A stretch of 64,000 bases of DNA, taken from Noviherbaspirillum autotrophicum (GTDB taxonomy: Bacteria; Pseudomonadota; Gammaproteobacteria; Burkholderiales; Burkholderiaceae_D). Below, piece after piece: positions 51,762 to 61,621 of this stretch. The stretch is taken from NCBI RefSeq assembly GCF_000818395.1, contig NZ_JWJG01000028.1, positions 4,415,656 through 4,479,655 on the forward strand. The letters run 5' to 3'. Within the stretch, counting starts at the first letter, position 1. Each line of letters begins with the position of its first letter. The notes under the pieces were generated by a model. It was not told the origin of the DNA. It saw nothing but the letters and a program-made list of their open reading frames with translations, and made no database searches. Both the position numbers and the translations under genes were made by a program.

Positions 51762-52427
51762 ATGCATCTGACCGCACCTCGCGCCATCCTGTTCGACCTC
51801 GATGGCACACTGGCCGACACGGCTCCCGATCTGGCCGGGGCCATCAACAAGGTTCGCACCGATCGCGGACTGGCTCCGACCCCCTATGAACAGTTACGTC
51901 CGGTGGCGTCCGCCGGTGCGCGCGGGCTGATCGGCGCCGCTTTCGACCTGAAGCCGGAAGACCAGGGGTATGACGATTTGCGCGTCGCCTTCCTGGCTAA
52001 TTACGAAGCGGCTATCGCAGTGGACAGTCGCCTGTTCGACGGCATTTCCATCCTGTTAAAGGGTTTGCTGGAACATGATTTATCCTGGGGGATCGTTACC
52101 AACAAGGCAGCGCGCTTTACCGACAGGCTGGTGCCGTTAATCGGCTTGCAGGACGCATGCTGCATCGTGTCCGGCGATACGACGCCGCATTCGAAGCCCC
52201 ATCCGGCACCGCTCCTTGAAGCGGCAAGCCGGCTTGGACTTGCGCCAACCGCGTGCTGGTATGTCGGAGACGATTTACGTGACATCCAGGCAGGACGGGC
52301 TGCAGGCATGGCGACGATTGCAGCGGGCTGGGGCTATTGCGGCAATATCGAGCCCACATCCTGGGGCGCGGACGCGGTCATTGCCACGCCATACGATTTG
52401 CTGGAATTAATTCGCGCAAGGCAATAG
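51762..52427 (+). CDS. gph: Phosphoglycolate phosphatase
   Basis: 221 residues, HAD superfamily. The nucleophile motif FDLDGTLADTAPD is at about 12-24, the lysine motif in THSKPHPAPL and the acidic pair in YVGDDLRDIQAG. It removes 2-phosphoglycolate produced in DNA repair. It follows ubiG. Confidence 0.93.
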   Translation: MHLTAPRAILFDLDGTLADTAPDLAGAINKVRTDRGLAPTPYEQLRPVASAGARGLIGAAFDLKPEDQGYDDLRVAFLANYEAAIAVDSRLFDGISILLKGLLEHDLSWGIVTNKAARFTDRLVPLIGLQDACCIVSGDTTPHSKPHPAPLLEAASRLGLAPTACWYVGDDLRDIQAGRAAGMATIAAGWGYCGNIEPTSWGADAVIATPYDLLELIRARQ

Positions 52428-52579
52428 CACTGCCTGTAGAGGGCTTGCGGACGCGGGTTCGGTTTCCGCAGCTCCAGTAGTACGCTGTATCAACACGTCC
52501 GCCGATGGACCGAAAACCACCTTTCTTCCCATAAGAAAGAAGCGGCATTTTTGTCTTTAGCCAGGTTAATCAAACCGCT

Positions 52580-53554
52580 TTATTTCGGCGCACTTTTCGG
52601 TTGTGCCGCTTCAATCGATTGCAACGTTGCATATGCAGCATCGCGCCAGGGGCCGCCCAGCGCGATGGCCTTTTCCGCCGCAATCCTTGCTTCATCGAAT
52701 TGCCCCAAGTCTGCCAATACCGTCGCCAGATTATTAAACGCCGCACCGCTGTCGGGGTGCTGTTCGGCGGCACGGCTATAAGCCGTTGCTGCGCCAGCGC
52801 GGTCACCCAACGCATAGGCCGTATTGCCATAGCCGAGCTGCAGTGTCAGGTTTTGTGGCCAACGTCGCAGAGCCGTTGCGTAGGCTTGATGGGCGCGGGC
52901 TGCAGTAGCGCTCTTTTCCAATGCGACCAGCGCGGAAACCACGCTTGCTTCGTCTGCAGAAGCCGGCAGGCGATCCGGAGGCAAGGTCACCATGCCCCAA
53001 TATTTCCCTCTGGCCCAGGTGTGCTCGAAAGTGGATAGCGGCAATACGAGACGTTCAGTTGTCCCCGAACGCAAAATAATTTCTTCACGATCCAAGTCGT
53101 AGCCGATGACGACTGCATAGTGCCAAAGTGGCGCCCATTGCAGACTGAGATTTTGCAGCACGAGAACTGGATTGCCTGCCGCGACTTCAGTCAGCAAGGC
53201 ATCCATCTGCGGTGCAATCGTCACGCTCAATGCGCCATGCCGCCGGCCCGCCGCCAGCATTTCAGGCTGCAAGCTGCCTTCGCGTTGTGGCACATAGACT
53301 TGCGACACCAGCGCATCCGGAGTTGCTGCAATGCCGGCGGCATTGAGTGACATCGCAAGGGCTGCCGGGCCGCACTGGTAGCGCTCTTGGGGATGGAATG
53401 GCGTTGTGGCCAATTCGACCCGGCGCGGCAAGCTTTCCGGCGCATGCTGGAGCAAGGCGCGCGTCTGGGTCGCACAACCGCTCACCAGCAGGGCAAGGAC
53501 GAACAACACGACCGGCATGCACCACGGCCGACCGTGTTTGCTGCCGGCCTGCAC
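52580..53554 (-). CDS. PA2778-type C39-like cysteine peptidase lipoprotein with TPR
   Basis: 324 residues. A signal ends in the lipobox LLVSGC (about Cys27). A papain-like C39-type domain follows with Cys in RYQCGPAALAMSL and His in LWHYAVVIGYD. TPR-like repeats fill the C-terminus (LGYGNTAYALGDRAGAATAY; AAFNNLATVLADLGQFDEA). It directly abuts the PA2779-like gene (stop and start codons adjoin at 53554/53555). This pair is conserved in gamma- and beta-proteobacteria; its substrate is unknown. Confidence 0.82.
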   Translation of the reverse strand: MQAGSKHGRPWCMPVVLFVLALLVSGCATQTRALLQHAPESLPRRVELATTPFHPQERYQCGPAALAMSLNAAGIAATPDALVSQVYVPQREGSLQPEMLAAGRRHGALSVTIAPQMDALLTEVAAGNPVLVLQNLSLQWAPLWHYAVVIGYDLDREEIILRSGTTERLVLPLSTFEHTWARGKYWGMVTLPPDRLPASADEASVVSALVALEKSATAARAHQAYATALRRWPQNLTLQLGYGNTAYALGDRAGAATAYSRAAEQHPDSGAAFNNLATVLADLGQFDEARIAAEKAIALGGPWRDAAYATLQSIEAAQPKSAPK

Positions 53555-53947
53555 TTAGCGGTGCGAACGCGTGAACGGGAAGACCTTCGTCAAACCGAGA
53601 ATGTCGGTGACCAGCAGGACGAAGAAAATCACCAGCAGCGCGCCGACGATATCGCCGCCGGCGGGCAGGCTGTCGATCTGGTGCGCAAGCGTCGCGGCTT
53701 CCTCATCGGTCAGCGCCGCAACGCGTGCCTGCGCATCAGCCTTGTTGACCCCCATTTGTTCCAGTTGCGCCAACACCTCAGGACGATTGAACGCAGCAGT
53801 AATTTTTGCCTGGTTTTGCTGCGCGGCCGCGCTGGCGTGAATCTGCTCGGTGCCGATGATGGCTGCCTGGACGGTCTGAGTAAACCCGACAGATCCGAAG
53901 GCCATGAGCAGAACGTAGATGAACAAGCGCTTCATTTTTTGAATCAT
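53555..53947 (-). CDS. PA2779-type small membrane protein
   Basis: About 130 residues. The start at 53947 has an AGAGGA site; a second ATG at 53935 is possible. An N-terminal signal (MKRLFIYVLLMAFGSVGFTQ) is followed by a helical segment with LAQLEQMGVNKADAQARVAALTDEEAATLA and a C-terminal membrane helix (VGALLVIFFVLLVTDILGL). It is transcribed just before the C39-like peptidase and may be its processed partner; that is inference. Confidence 0.8.
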   Translation of the reverse strand: MIQKMKRLFIYVLLMAFGSVGFTQTVQAAIIGTEQIHASAAAQQNQAKITAAFNRPEVLAQLEQMGVNKADAQARVAALTDEEAATLAHQIDSLPAGGDIVGALLVIFFVLLVTDILGLTKVFPFTRSHR

Positions 53948-54141
53948 TTTTTCCTCTTCGGTCATGTTGAAGGTGAACCCCAAGCCTGGCGATCGTGCCC
54001 AATCGCCGTCATCCGCATGAAGTTGTTCCGCCATTTCCTAGTTTCCATCAAGGTACCGGAATGGCTTGGAACAATTATAAGTAAACTAACTTGCCTGTCG
54101 ATCCCAAGTCGCCACCAGATAGTAACCAGACGTAACAATGC

Positions 54142-54396
54142 CTATGGCCAAGGCATCGGATTGACATCCCTGTATTGCGCAGCACCGGCAGGGATTCCGG
54201 GTGCCGTCGACCCGGTTTCTCCCTCGCCCAACTTGGGGCCGGCGATTTCGCTGATTTCGCGGCGCGCTTCGCTAAAATCCGACGGCAATAACGGAAATTC
54301 TTTCTTGGGCCAGTTGGCAATTGCCCATCGCGTCAATTCTTCAAACCGCTGCGTCAATTCGGATGCATAGCGGTCGCATTCTTCCTTGCTTGCCAT
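54142..54396 (-). CDS. Small hypothetical protein
   Basis: 84 residues starting MASKEECDRYASELTQRFEEL, then WAIANWPKKEFPLLPSDFSEARREI. No domain recognised, no signal peptide. The ATG at 54396 has an AGGA-like site upstream. The tail is Gly/Pro-rich. It may belong with the two other small genes nearby, which are equally uncharacterised. Confidence 0.6.
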   Translation of the reverse strand: MASKEECDRYASELTQRFEELTRWAIANWPKKEFPLLPSDFSEARREISEIAGPKLGEGETGSTAPGIPAGAAQYRDVNPMPWP

Positions 54397-54453
54397 ATTC
54401 AATCCTGTCTGCTGATACGATGGTTGCCCTTACCGGTGGGACTGGATAGGTGC

Positions 54454-54633
54454 TTAGGTCTTGCGTTCGATTTTCTCGGGGGCGGGTGTGATTTCTTCCA
54501 CCTTGCTCGCGTTATCCGGTACGACATCGGACGGCAATCCGATATCGTCAATTCCGATCGCATTGTCTTTCGTTCGTGCGGCACGCGGGTCGCCTCCACC
54601 CGGCTCGACGTAGCTCTTTTGTTCGTTCTTCAT
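54454..54633 (-). CDS. Very small acidic hypothetical protein
   Basis: 59 residues from the ATG at 54633, preceded by GGAG at a normal distance. It reads MKNEQKSYVEPGGGDPRAAR and continues with acidic and proline residues; it looks disordered. No family recognised. Unusually short, so a coding role is only moderately supported. Confidence 0.5.
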   Translation of the reverse strand: MKNEQKSYVEPGGGDPRAARTKDNAIGIDDIGLPSDVVPDNASKVEEITPAPEKIERKT

Positions 54634-54805
54634 GTCACGCTCCAAACAAATTTAGACGAATTGCCAACAGCTTGGTTCGACGCTAAAACATCTCGACCGC
54701 CGGTGCACCTCAGAACTATCGCCGGACCCGAGCATCTTAGAAATTGAGCGGAAGCCGATGCCGGCAATTTGACGCTTCCGGACACGTTAGACAGGAGCAT
54801 CTCGC

Positions 54806-55174
54806 ATGGCAAAAGACCCAAAGCATTTCATGAACGAAGCGGATATTGGCAGCGGAGAAAAGTCGGCTGGACAACTCGATGTCGAGAACGATGTCCGGTC
54901 GGTAAAAGGAACGCCACTAGGCGAGCCTTCTACGACACAAGGTGGCGAACAGGCGGCGCCTGGCCGCATATTGCGGAGCGGAACGCACCTAGCGCGCATT
55001 TTCGCCAAGCCCCAGCCCGATGGCAGCTTTGAAGCGCAAGTGTATGTCAGGCTGACGCGCGAACCGGAAGTGGCGGAAACCTATATTCCCGCCGGGGTGT
55101 ATGCGTCGGAAGCGGAAGCCTGGGACGCAGCAGAGAATCGCGCGAAACGCGCCATCCAGGAACATGAATTCTGA
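54806..55174 (+). CDS. Hypothetical protein
   Basis: 122 residues, no signal or membrane segment. AGGAG at 54792-54796 supports the start. The first half is polar and glycine-rich; the second half (ARIFAKPQPDGSFEAQVYVRL, then YIPAGVYASEAEAWDAAENRAKRAI) looks like a small beta-then-helix domain. Family not recognised. It stands alone between a divergent small gene and the metallophosphatase. Confidence 0.7.
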   Translation: MAKDPKHFMNEADIGSGEKSAGQLDVENDVRSVKGTPLGEPSTTQGGEQAAPGRILRSGTHLARIFAKPQPDGSFEAQVYVRLTREPEVAETYIPAGVYASEAEAWDAAENRAKRAIQEHEF

Positions 55175-55278
55175 GCACTTGGTAAGTGCGTAACTGCATC
55201 CCGCACCTCATTGAAAAATGCGCGCATGGAGGTTGAACCCGAGGGTCGTTACAATATGGCCTTTTACGCTGACCTTCC

Positions 55279-56241
55279 ATGCCTGACAATCGCCCCGGCC
55301 GGTCAACCGGCACATTCCTGAAAACAAGCCTTGTCCTTGGTGCGGCCATGGCCTTCGGCATGGCAGGCTGTTTCACCGACAAGGGCGCGCAGGAGCAAGC
55401 CGCGCAAGCAGTGCGGCTGACTGACAAGGGCGTGACCGTGTATGCGGCAGGCGACGTCGCCGATTGCAGCAATTTCAAGCCGCAATACAGCGGTGCCGCC
55501 AAGACTGCGGCATTGATCGCGGCAGGACTAGACAAAGACAAGGACGCCGCCGTACTGCTGTTGGGCGATGCGACCTATCCGGTCGGGCTTCCCGCCGAGT
55601 TCGCCACCTGCTATGAGCCGACCTGGGGCCGGTTCAAGCAGCAGACCTATCCGTCGCCCGGCAATCACGAGTATTACACGCCCGAGGCAACCGGCTATTA
55701 CGGCTATTTCGGCGAGGCCGCAGGACCGGCACGGCGCGGCTACTACAGTTTTGATATCGGCAGCTGGCATGTCATCTCTCTCAACAGCAATCTGAAGTCG
55801 GCAGGGCAACAAGCGCAGCTGGAATGGCTGAAGAACGATCTTGCACAGCATAAAACGCGCTGCACGCTAGCCTACTGGCATCACCCGGTATTTAGCTCCG
55901 GCGGACATGGCAGCAGTGAACGCATGCTGGATGCATGGAAGATGCTGGTTGCAGCCGATGCCGACCTGGTGTTGGTCGGACATGATCATGATTACGAGCG
56001 CTTCGCCCCGCAGGACGGCGATGGCAATCGCGATGACCGGCGCGGCGTGCGCCAAATCGTGGTCGGCACGGGCGGCGCGCATCTGACGCCGTTTCGTTTT
56101 CGCAAGGCCAATAGCGAAGTCAGCGACAACCTCACGTTCGGCGTACTAAAGCTAAGCTTGAAGGAACTCGGTTATGAATGGGAATTCGTGCCGACCGCCG
56201 ACGATGGCTTCCGGGATCGCGGCACGGCGCTGTGCCACTGA
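55279..56241 (+). CDS. Calcineurin-like metallophosphatase, exported lipoprotein
   Basis: 320 residues with a lipoprotein-like signal (Cys31 in FGMAGC). The metallophosphoesterase metal ligands are spread over AAGDVADC, LLLGDATYP, GNHEYY, YWHHPVFSSGG and GHDHDYERF, the arrangement of purple-acid-phosphatase-like enzymes. It probably hydrolyses phosphomonoesters in the periplasm; the substrate is unknown. Downstream, thpR begins after 87 bp. Confidence 0.88.
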   Translation: MPDNRPGRSTGTFLKTSLVLGAAMAFGMAGCFTDKGAQEQAAQAVRLTDKGVTVYAAGDVADCSNFKPQYSGAAKTAALIAAGLDKDKDAAVLLLGDATYPVGLPAEFATCYEPTWGRFKQQTYPSPGNHEYYTPEATGYYGYFGEAAGPARRGYYSFDIGSWHVISLNSNLKSAGQQAQLEWLKNDLAQHKTRCTLAYWHHPVFSSGGHGSSERMLDAWKMLVAADADLVLVGHDHDYERFAPQDGDGNRDDRRGVRQIVVGTGGAHLTPFRFRKANSEVSDNLTFGVLKLSLKELGYEWEFVPTADDGFRDRGTALCH

Positions 56242-56328
56242 TGCATGGCGCAGCCTGCGAGTCGTCGCAGGTAAGACGGGGCGTGCGCAAGCCTGGATCG
56301 ATAAAGGTTCAAAGGAGGCGTCATCAAC

Positions 56329-56886
56329 ATGAACGCAAACAGCAAGCAAGCACTACGTCTTTTCTATGCGCTGTGGCCGGATGACTTGACGCGCGGCGAA
56401 CTCGTGCGGCTGCAACAAGCACTACAGGGCCGCAAGATCCCCTACAGCAATCTCCATATCACGCTGGCGTTTCTCGGCCAGCAGCCGACCGAGCAACTCC
56501 CCGTACTGCAGGACATCCTCATGCACCTGCCAAGCGCCTCAATGACGCTGACGCTCGACCGGGTTGGCTACTTCAGCAGGAATCGGATTGCCTGGGCCGG
56601 CATGCACGAGGTACCCGCTGCGCTCCTCGGCTTGCAGCAGCACCTGACACAAGCCCTCGCGCAGCGCGGCATTGCCTTTGATAGCCAGCTCAAGTTCAAG
56701 CCGCATATCACGCTGGCGCGCGACGCCGAAGCACCACCAGATACGGTCTTTACGCCGATTGCCTGGAAAGCGGACCAGGTCGCTCTGGTGCAATCGGAAA
56801 TGAAACAGGGTGGTTCATCCTATCAAGTGCTGGCGTCGCGCCGGATCGATCATGAGGTATGGATACCGGGCGACGCCGGCAATTAA
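56329..56886 (+). CDS. thpR: RNA 2',3'-cyclic phosphodiesterase
   Basis: 185 residues of the 2H phosphoesterase superfamily (LigT/ThpR). The two catalytic HxTx motifs are HITLAFLG (near residue 44) and HITLARD (near 125). It opens 2',3'-cyclic phosphates on RNA. An AGGAGG site about 10 bases upstream sets the start. It converges on tcdA with 5 bp between stops. Confidence 0.92.
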   Translation: MNANSKQALRLFYALWPDDLTRGELVRLQQALQGRKIPYSNLHITLAFLGQQPTEQLPVLQDILMHLPSASMTLTLDRVGYFSRNRIAWAGMHEVPAALLGLQQHLTQALAQRGIAFDSQLKFKPHITLARDAEAPPDTVFTPIAWKADQVALVQSEMKQGGSSYQVLASRRIDHEVWIPGDAGN

Positions 56887-56891
56887 GCCTG

Positions 56892-57764
56892 TTAAGCCTG
56901 CTTGAGCGCGGGCGCACCCTCGCCCTGGGCAGCGTCTTTCGTGCCGGACTGGGCCAGCTTGCGCAAGACATGTGCGGCCGCAACCAACCCAAAGCTGGCA
57001 GTCACGACCATCGCCGAGCCGAAACCGGCGCAGTTCAGCCCGCTGATGCCGGCCGCCTGCTCGTCGCCGGTCTCGCACGACTGCGCCTCGGGAAAGCGTA
57101 ACGGTTCGGTGGAAAACACTGCATCAATGCCGAACTTATTCTTGCTCCCGCGCGGAAAACCATGGTGTGCGCGCAAACGCTTGCGCACCTTGGCCAGCAG
57201 CGGCTCCTGCTCCGTGCGCGACAGATCGCGGATCTCGATCTTGGTCGGATCGATTTGTCCGCCGGCGCCGCCAATCGTTATCAATGGAATCGCGTGTGCG
57301 CGGCAATAAGCGATCAATGCCGTCTTAGCGCGCACATTATCGATGGCATCGATCACATAGTCATAACGGCCAATGCCGATCATTTGCTCGAGATTGTCTT
57401 CCGAGATGAAGTCTTCGACCTCGGTCACTTCGCAGTACGGATTGATTTGCGCTATGCGCGCGGCAAGCGCCGTGACCTTGGCCATGCCCAGCGTATCGGT
57501 GAGTGCATGGATCTGGCGGTTGACGTTCGACTCCGCCACGTTGTCGAGATCGATCATCGTCACGCGGCCGATTGCGCTGCGCGCTAACGCTTCGACAATC
57601 CAAGAACCGACGCCGCCGACGCCGATCACGCAGACGTGCGCGGTACGAAAACGTTCGAGCGCAGCCGCGCCATACAACCTTGCGATCCCGCCAAAGCGCC
57701 GATCGAAATCGATATCGTTGGCAGAAAGATCAGAAGCCGGAGGAAGGGAAATAATTGCGTTCAT
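56892..57764 (-). CDS. tcdA: tRNA threonylcarbamoyladenosine dehydratase TcdA (CsdL)
   Basis: 290 residues of the E1/ThiF superfamily. It cyclises the t6A37 modification of tRNA using ATP. The nucleotide loop is VIGVGGVGSWIVEALARS near residue 46, and DLDNVAESNVNRQIHAL, VIDAIDNVRAKTAL and KVRKRLRAHHGFPRGS follow. A C-terminal membrane-associating stretch (GSAMVVTASFGLVAAAHVL) is typical. Confidence 0.93.
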   Translation of the reverse strand: MNAIISLPPASDLSANDIDFDRRFGGIARLYGAAALERFRTAHVCVIGVGGVGSWIVEALARSAIGRVTMIDLDNVAESNVNRQIHALTDTLGMAKVTALAARIAQINPYCEVTEVEDFISEDNLEQMIGIGRYDYVIDAIDNVRAKTALIAYCRAHAIPLITIGGAGGQIDPTKIEIRDLSRTEQEPLLAKVRKRLRAHHGFPRGSKNKFGIDAVFSTEPLRFPEAQSCETGDEQAAGISGLNCAGFGSAMVVTASFGLVAAAHVLRKLAQSGTKDAAQGEGAPALKQA

Positions 57765-57866
57765 TTCGCCATTTTAACGGAGAGCAAGCCGCGATATTTT
57801 CTTCTAGAATGTTTTTGTCGCGAATCTTTTTTCGCTGTTTCTTCGCCGCGCCTGCGTCGCCTTTCC

Positions 57867-59018
57867 GTGTTCCCTTCCGCGCCACTGCTGCAGTTAATCT
57901 TCGTATCACTCCTGGCGCACAGCGCCTTGGCCGGCGCACGCATCACGACCTCGCTGTATGCGCTGTCGCTGCATGCATCCGAATTCACCATCGGCACGCT
58001 CATTGCGCTGTTCGCCTTGTTCCCCATGCTGTTGGCGGTTTCCGTGGGACGCGTCATCGATCGCATCGGCATCGTACGTCCGATGCTGGCGGGCTGCGCC
58101 GCGATTGCTGTCGGATGTGCAATGCCAAGCCTGATCGGCGGCTTGCCGGTGCTGTATTTCGCCACGATCCTGATCGGCACCGGCTTCATGGTGGTGCAGG
58201 TCGCGGCGCAACATACGGTAGGCGCCGTCAGCGCGTCGGAGCAGCGCGCATCCAACTTCAGCTGGCTCGCGCTCGGTTTTTCGATTTCCGGCTTCTGCGG
58301 CCCGGTCATTGCCGGACTCATGATCGACCATGCACACTTCAACATTGCCTATCTGACCTTTTGCATGATCGCGCTCAGCGCATTGGCGCTAACCGCTTAT
58401 GGAAGGCTTTGCCGGTTCCATCCTGCCGCACATGAACAGCGAGCGGACTCCGGCAGCGCGATGCAACTGCTGCGCGACAAGGAGTTGCGGCGCATTTATG
58501 TCGTCGGCACCCTGCTTGCCTCGGCTTGGGACTTGTTTACCTTCGTGCTGCCGATTCACGGCTCGCATCTCGGATTTTCCGCATCGACGATCGGATTGAT
58601 TCTCGGCTGCTTCTCCGCAGCGACGTTCGTGGTGCGCTTGGGCATGCCGTGGATTGCGCGCCGCTATAGCGAGTGGCATGTCCTAACGGTGGCGCTAATG
58701 CTGGCCGTGGCGTGCTATGCGCTATTCCCGCTGATGCGGCAGCCGGCGGCGATGATGGGGGTCGCCGCCATGCTGGGCGCTGCGGTCGGGTCGAGCCAGC
58801 CGAACATGCTAGCGCTGCTGCATCATGCAGCCCCGTCGGGGCGAGGGGCGGAGGCCGTTGGTGTACGCATCACCATCGGCAATGCGTGTCAGGTCGTTCT
58901 GCCGCTTGCGTTCGGCGGCGCCGGGGCGGCGTTGGGGTTACCGGCGGTATTCTGGGCGATGAGCGCGATGATTGGCGCTGGCGTGCCGTCCGCATGGCAC
59001 AAGGCGTTTCGCAGGTAG
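57867..59018 (+). CDS. MFS transporter
   Basis: About 383 residues with twelve predicted membrane segments. The cytoplasmic MFS motif is in [20 protein letters not shown]. The GTG at 57867 is the most plausible start; the frame is open further upstream but that part overlaps tcdA and is not hydrophobic. Substrate unknown. It diverges from tcdA and has no nearby regulator. Confidence 0.85.
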   Translation: MFPSAPLLQLIFVSLLAHSALAGARITTSLYALSLHASEFTIGTLIALFALFPMLLAVSVGRVIDRIGIVRPMLAGCAAIAVGCAMPSLIGGLPVLYFATILIGTGFMVVQVAAQHTVGAVSASEQRASNFSWLALGFSISGFCGPVIAGLMIDHAHFNIAYLTFCMIALSALALTAYGRLCRFHPAAHEQRADSGSAMQLLRDKELRRIYVVGTLLASAWDLFTFVLPIHGSHLGFSASTIGLILGCFSAATFVVRLGMPWIARRYSEWHVLTVALMLAVACYALFPLMRQPAAMMGVAAMLGAAVGSSQPNMLALLHHAAPSGRGAEAVGVRITIGNACQVVLPLAFGGAGAALGLPAVFWAMSAMIGAGVPSAWHKAFRR

Positions 59019-59215
59019 CCGCAACACGCGCGGCCGATCCCGAAAAAATTGATTCAAGACAAGGCACGCAAAAGAGGCGGTGCAGTATTTTTAGCCTTCC
59101 GCAGCAGCATCTCGCGACGCGAAGAATATTGCGCCAATTGCAATTTGGCATATCGGTGATAATACTGTTTACTGCAACACCGATTTGCCGTGCACTTACA
59201 GATACAGGAATCCAG

Positions 59216-59854
59216 ATGTCGTCGATAGCCGATTTACGTAAAGAATACAGCCGTGCCAGCTTGTCTGAAGACGAGGTACTGCACAATCCGATCGATCAGT
59301 TTTCCAAATGGCTGGGCGAAGCGCTCCTGGCGAAAGTGCCGGAAGCAAATGCCATGACCGTATCGACGGTCGGCGCCAACAATCGTCCGTCTTCGCGCAT
59401 TCTGCTGATCAAGGATGTTGATCAGCGTGGAGTCACGTGGTTTACGAACTACGAGAGCCGCAAAGGCCATGAGTTAGCGCAAAACCCGTACGCGGCTCTG
59501 CTGTTTTACTGGATCGAACTGGAGAGACAAGTACGCATCGAAGGCCGGGTCGAACGCATCTCCGATGCCGAGAATGATGCCTACTTCCAGAGCCGCCCGT
59601 TGAAAAGCCGTCTCGGCGCCATCGCTTCGTCGCAAAGCCGTCCGGTTGCAAGCCGGGCAGAGCTGGAAGCACGGGTCGCGGAAGTGGAACAACAATATGG
59701 TGACCATCCGGTTCGTCCCGCGCACTGGGGCGGTTACCGGCTGACGCCGGATTACATCGAATTCTGGCAAGGTCGTCCGTCGCGCCTGCATGATCGTATT
59801 GCATATGTCTTGCAGGCAGACGGCAGCTGGAAACGGCAAAGGCTGCAACCGTAA
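59216..59854 (+). CDS. pdxH: Pyridoxine/pyridoxamine 5'-phosphate oxidase
   Basis: 212 residues, FMN enzyme making pyridoxal phosphate. Recognisable parts are [49 protein letters not shown] and the C-terminal [24 protein letters not shown]. The ATG at 59216 begins the family match; a much longer open frame upstream overlaps the MFS gene. Confidence 0.96.
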   Translation: MSSIADLRKEYSRASLSEDEVLHNPIDQFSKWLGEALLAKVPEANAMTVSTVGANNRPSSRILLIKDVDQRGVTWFTNYESRKGHELAQNPYAALLFYWIELERQVRIEGRVERISDAENDAYFQSRPLKSRLGAIASSQSRPVASRAELEARVAEVEQQYGDHPVRPAHWGGYRLTPDYIEFWQGRPSRLHDRIAYVLQADGSWKRQRLQP

Positions 59855-59962
59855 AGCACGCTATTCCCCGCAGCCGACCGACATGGCATTACCCGATTCC
59901 GGCGCGTTATCCGGCGCGCACGGATTCACTGGCGGATCCAACGGCTCGACGGAGGACATGGC

Positions 59963-61168
59963 ATGTTCTGGGAAAAAAAGCTTGGAAGTTGGGTAGACAA
60001 CATACGCGGCCGCGCCGCGCTGCCGCTGCGGCTCGAATTATGGAACGGGCAGCAGCTCGATTTCGGCCAACACACGCCCCATGTCACTGTCAGGGTGCCG
60101 CACGCCTCGGCGCTCACTTACCTGCTTACGCCCTCCCTCTTCAACCTCGGCCAAGCCTATGTCGAAGGCAAGATCGAAGTCGAGGGACGCGTCAATGAAA
60201 TCATCTCCGTTGGCAACGCCCTCGCCAGATACACACTGAAGCAGGAAGGCAAGTTCGCGCGCATCGCCCGCTCCTTCCATCACACCAGGAAGATCGACGA
60301 GGAAGCGATTCGCTACCACTATGACGTGTCGAACGAGTTTTACAGCATGTGGCTGGATAAGAACATGGTGTATTCATGCGCTTATTTCGAGCATGGTGAC
60401 GAAGACCTCGACACGGCGCAGCTCAAGAAGATCGACCACATCCTGACCAAAATACGGCTGCAGCCCGGCCAGACCCTGCTCGACATCGGTTGCGGCTGGG
60501 GAGCGCTGGTCATCCGTGCCGCCGAAAAATACGGTGCCAGATGCGTCGGCATTACGCTGTCGCAAAATCAGTGTGACCTAGCCAGGGAACGCGTTGCACG
60601 CGCCGGCCTGTCGGACCGTGTCGATATCCGGCTGGAAGATTATCGCGACGCGGGCGGAACCTATGACCGCATTACCAGCGTCGGCATGTTCGAGCATGTC
60701 GGTGCCAGGAACCTGCCGCTCTACTTCTCGCGAATGCGCGAATTGCTGGCAGATGATGGCGTGGCAATGAACCACGGCATTACGACCACCGATCCCCGCG
60801 ACGGCGAAACCGCGTACGGCGGCGGCGAGTTCATCGCAAAATATGTATTCCCCCAGGGCGAGCTGCATCATATCGGCACGGTGCTGCGCACTATGCAGGA
60901 AGGCGGGCTGGAAGCGCTGGATGTGGAAAATCTACGGCGCCACTATGCAAAAACCTGCAGCGCCTGGGCCGATAATTTCGAAACGAATGCAGAGCGGATC
61001 AAGCCGCTGGTGGATGCAAAGCGCTTCCGGATCTGGCGCGTCTACCTTGCCGGCTGTGCCTATGCGTTCATGCAGGACTGGATCTCGCTCTATCAGATCT
61101 TGTGCACCAAGGCCGGACGCGACGTATCGTCCTTGCCATGGTCGCGGCGGTACATGTACGACGCATGA
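59963..61168 (+). CDS. cfa: Cyclopropane-fatty-acyl-phospholipid synthase
   Basis: 401 residues. The N-terminal ~125 residues bind lipid; the methyltransferase part starts with RYHYDVSNEFYSMWLD and has the SAM loop DIGCGWGALVIRAAEKYG near 173. EHVGARNLPLYFSR and the C-terminal WRVYLAGCAYAF match the family. It adds a methylene bridge to unsaturated membrane lipids, often in stationary phase or acid stress. Confidence 0.94.
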   Translation: MFWEKKLGSWVDNIRGRAALPLRLELWNGQQLDFGQHTPHVTVRVPHASALTYLLTPSLFNLGQAYVEGKIEVEGRVNEIISVGNALARYTLKQEGKFARIARSFHHTRKIDEEAIRYHYDVSNEFYSMWLDKNMVYSCAYFEHGDEDLDTAQLKKIDHILTKIRLQPGQTLLDIGCGWGALVIRAAEKYGARCVGITLSQNQCDLARERVARAGLSDRVDIRLEDYRDAGGTYDRITSVGMFEHVGARNLPLYFSRMRELLADDGVAMNHGITTTDPRDGETAYGGGEFIAKYVFPQGELHHIGTVLRTMQEGGLEALDVENLRRHYAKTCSAWADNFETNAERIKPLVDAKRFRIWRVYLAGCAYAFMQDWISLYQILCTKAGRDVSSLPWSRRYMYDA

Positions 61169-61207
61169 GCGCGCTGTGACAGGCTTTACAACAGGCGCTA
61201 TACAGCG

Positions 61208-61612
61208 CTACGTCAGCTCGATCTTCGCCGCGTACTCCCGCAATTTGTCCATGCCAGGCTCCTTGCGGGGCCACGTCAGGTCGACGCCGTCGTTGCTGTA
61301 GCGGGGCAGCACATGCAGGTGCAGGTGCGGCACCGTTTGCCACCCGGCCGGCTTGTTGGCTTGCAGGATGGTGATCCCCTCGGGTTCGAATGCCCGCTGA
61401 ACCGCCTTTGCGATCCTGTTTGCAGCGCGCATCATCGCTGCCGCCGACTCTTCATCGGCATCCATCAGCGTTTCGTAGGGCGTTTTCGTGACGACCAGCA
61501 CATGCCCCGGATTGACCTGCCCGGCGTCCATGAAGGCGAAGACCAGGTCATCCTCGTATACCTTCGCGCATGGGATCTCGCCCTGGATGATTTTCGTGAA
61601 GACGGTTGTCAT
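61208..61612 (-). CDS. HIT family protein
   Basis: 134 residues with the histidine triad HLHLHVLPR near the C-terminus and an early FTKIIQGEIPCAKVYEDD segment. HIT proteins hydrolyse or transfer nucleotides, such as AMP-lysine or dinucleoside polyphosphates. It is 9 bp downstream of msrA on the same strand, so probably one transcript. Confidence 0.93.
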   Translation of the reverse strand: MTTVFTKIIQGEIPCAKVYEDDLVFAFMDAGQVNPGHVLVVTKTPYETLMDADEESAAAMMRAANRIAKAVQRAFEPEGITILQANKPAGWQTVPHLHLHVLPRYSNDGVDLTWPRKEPGMDKLREYAAKIELT

Positions 61613-61621
61613 TGCAATCCT

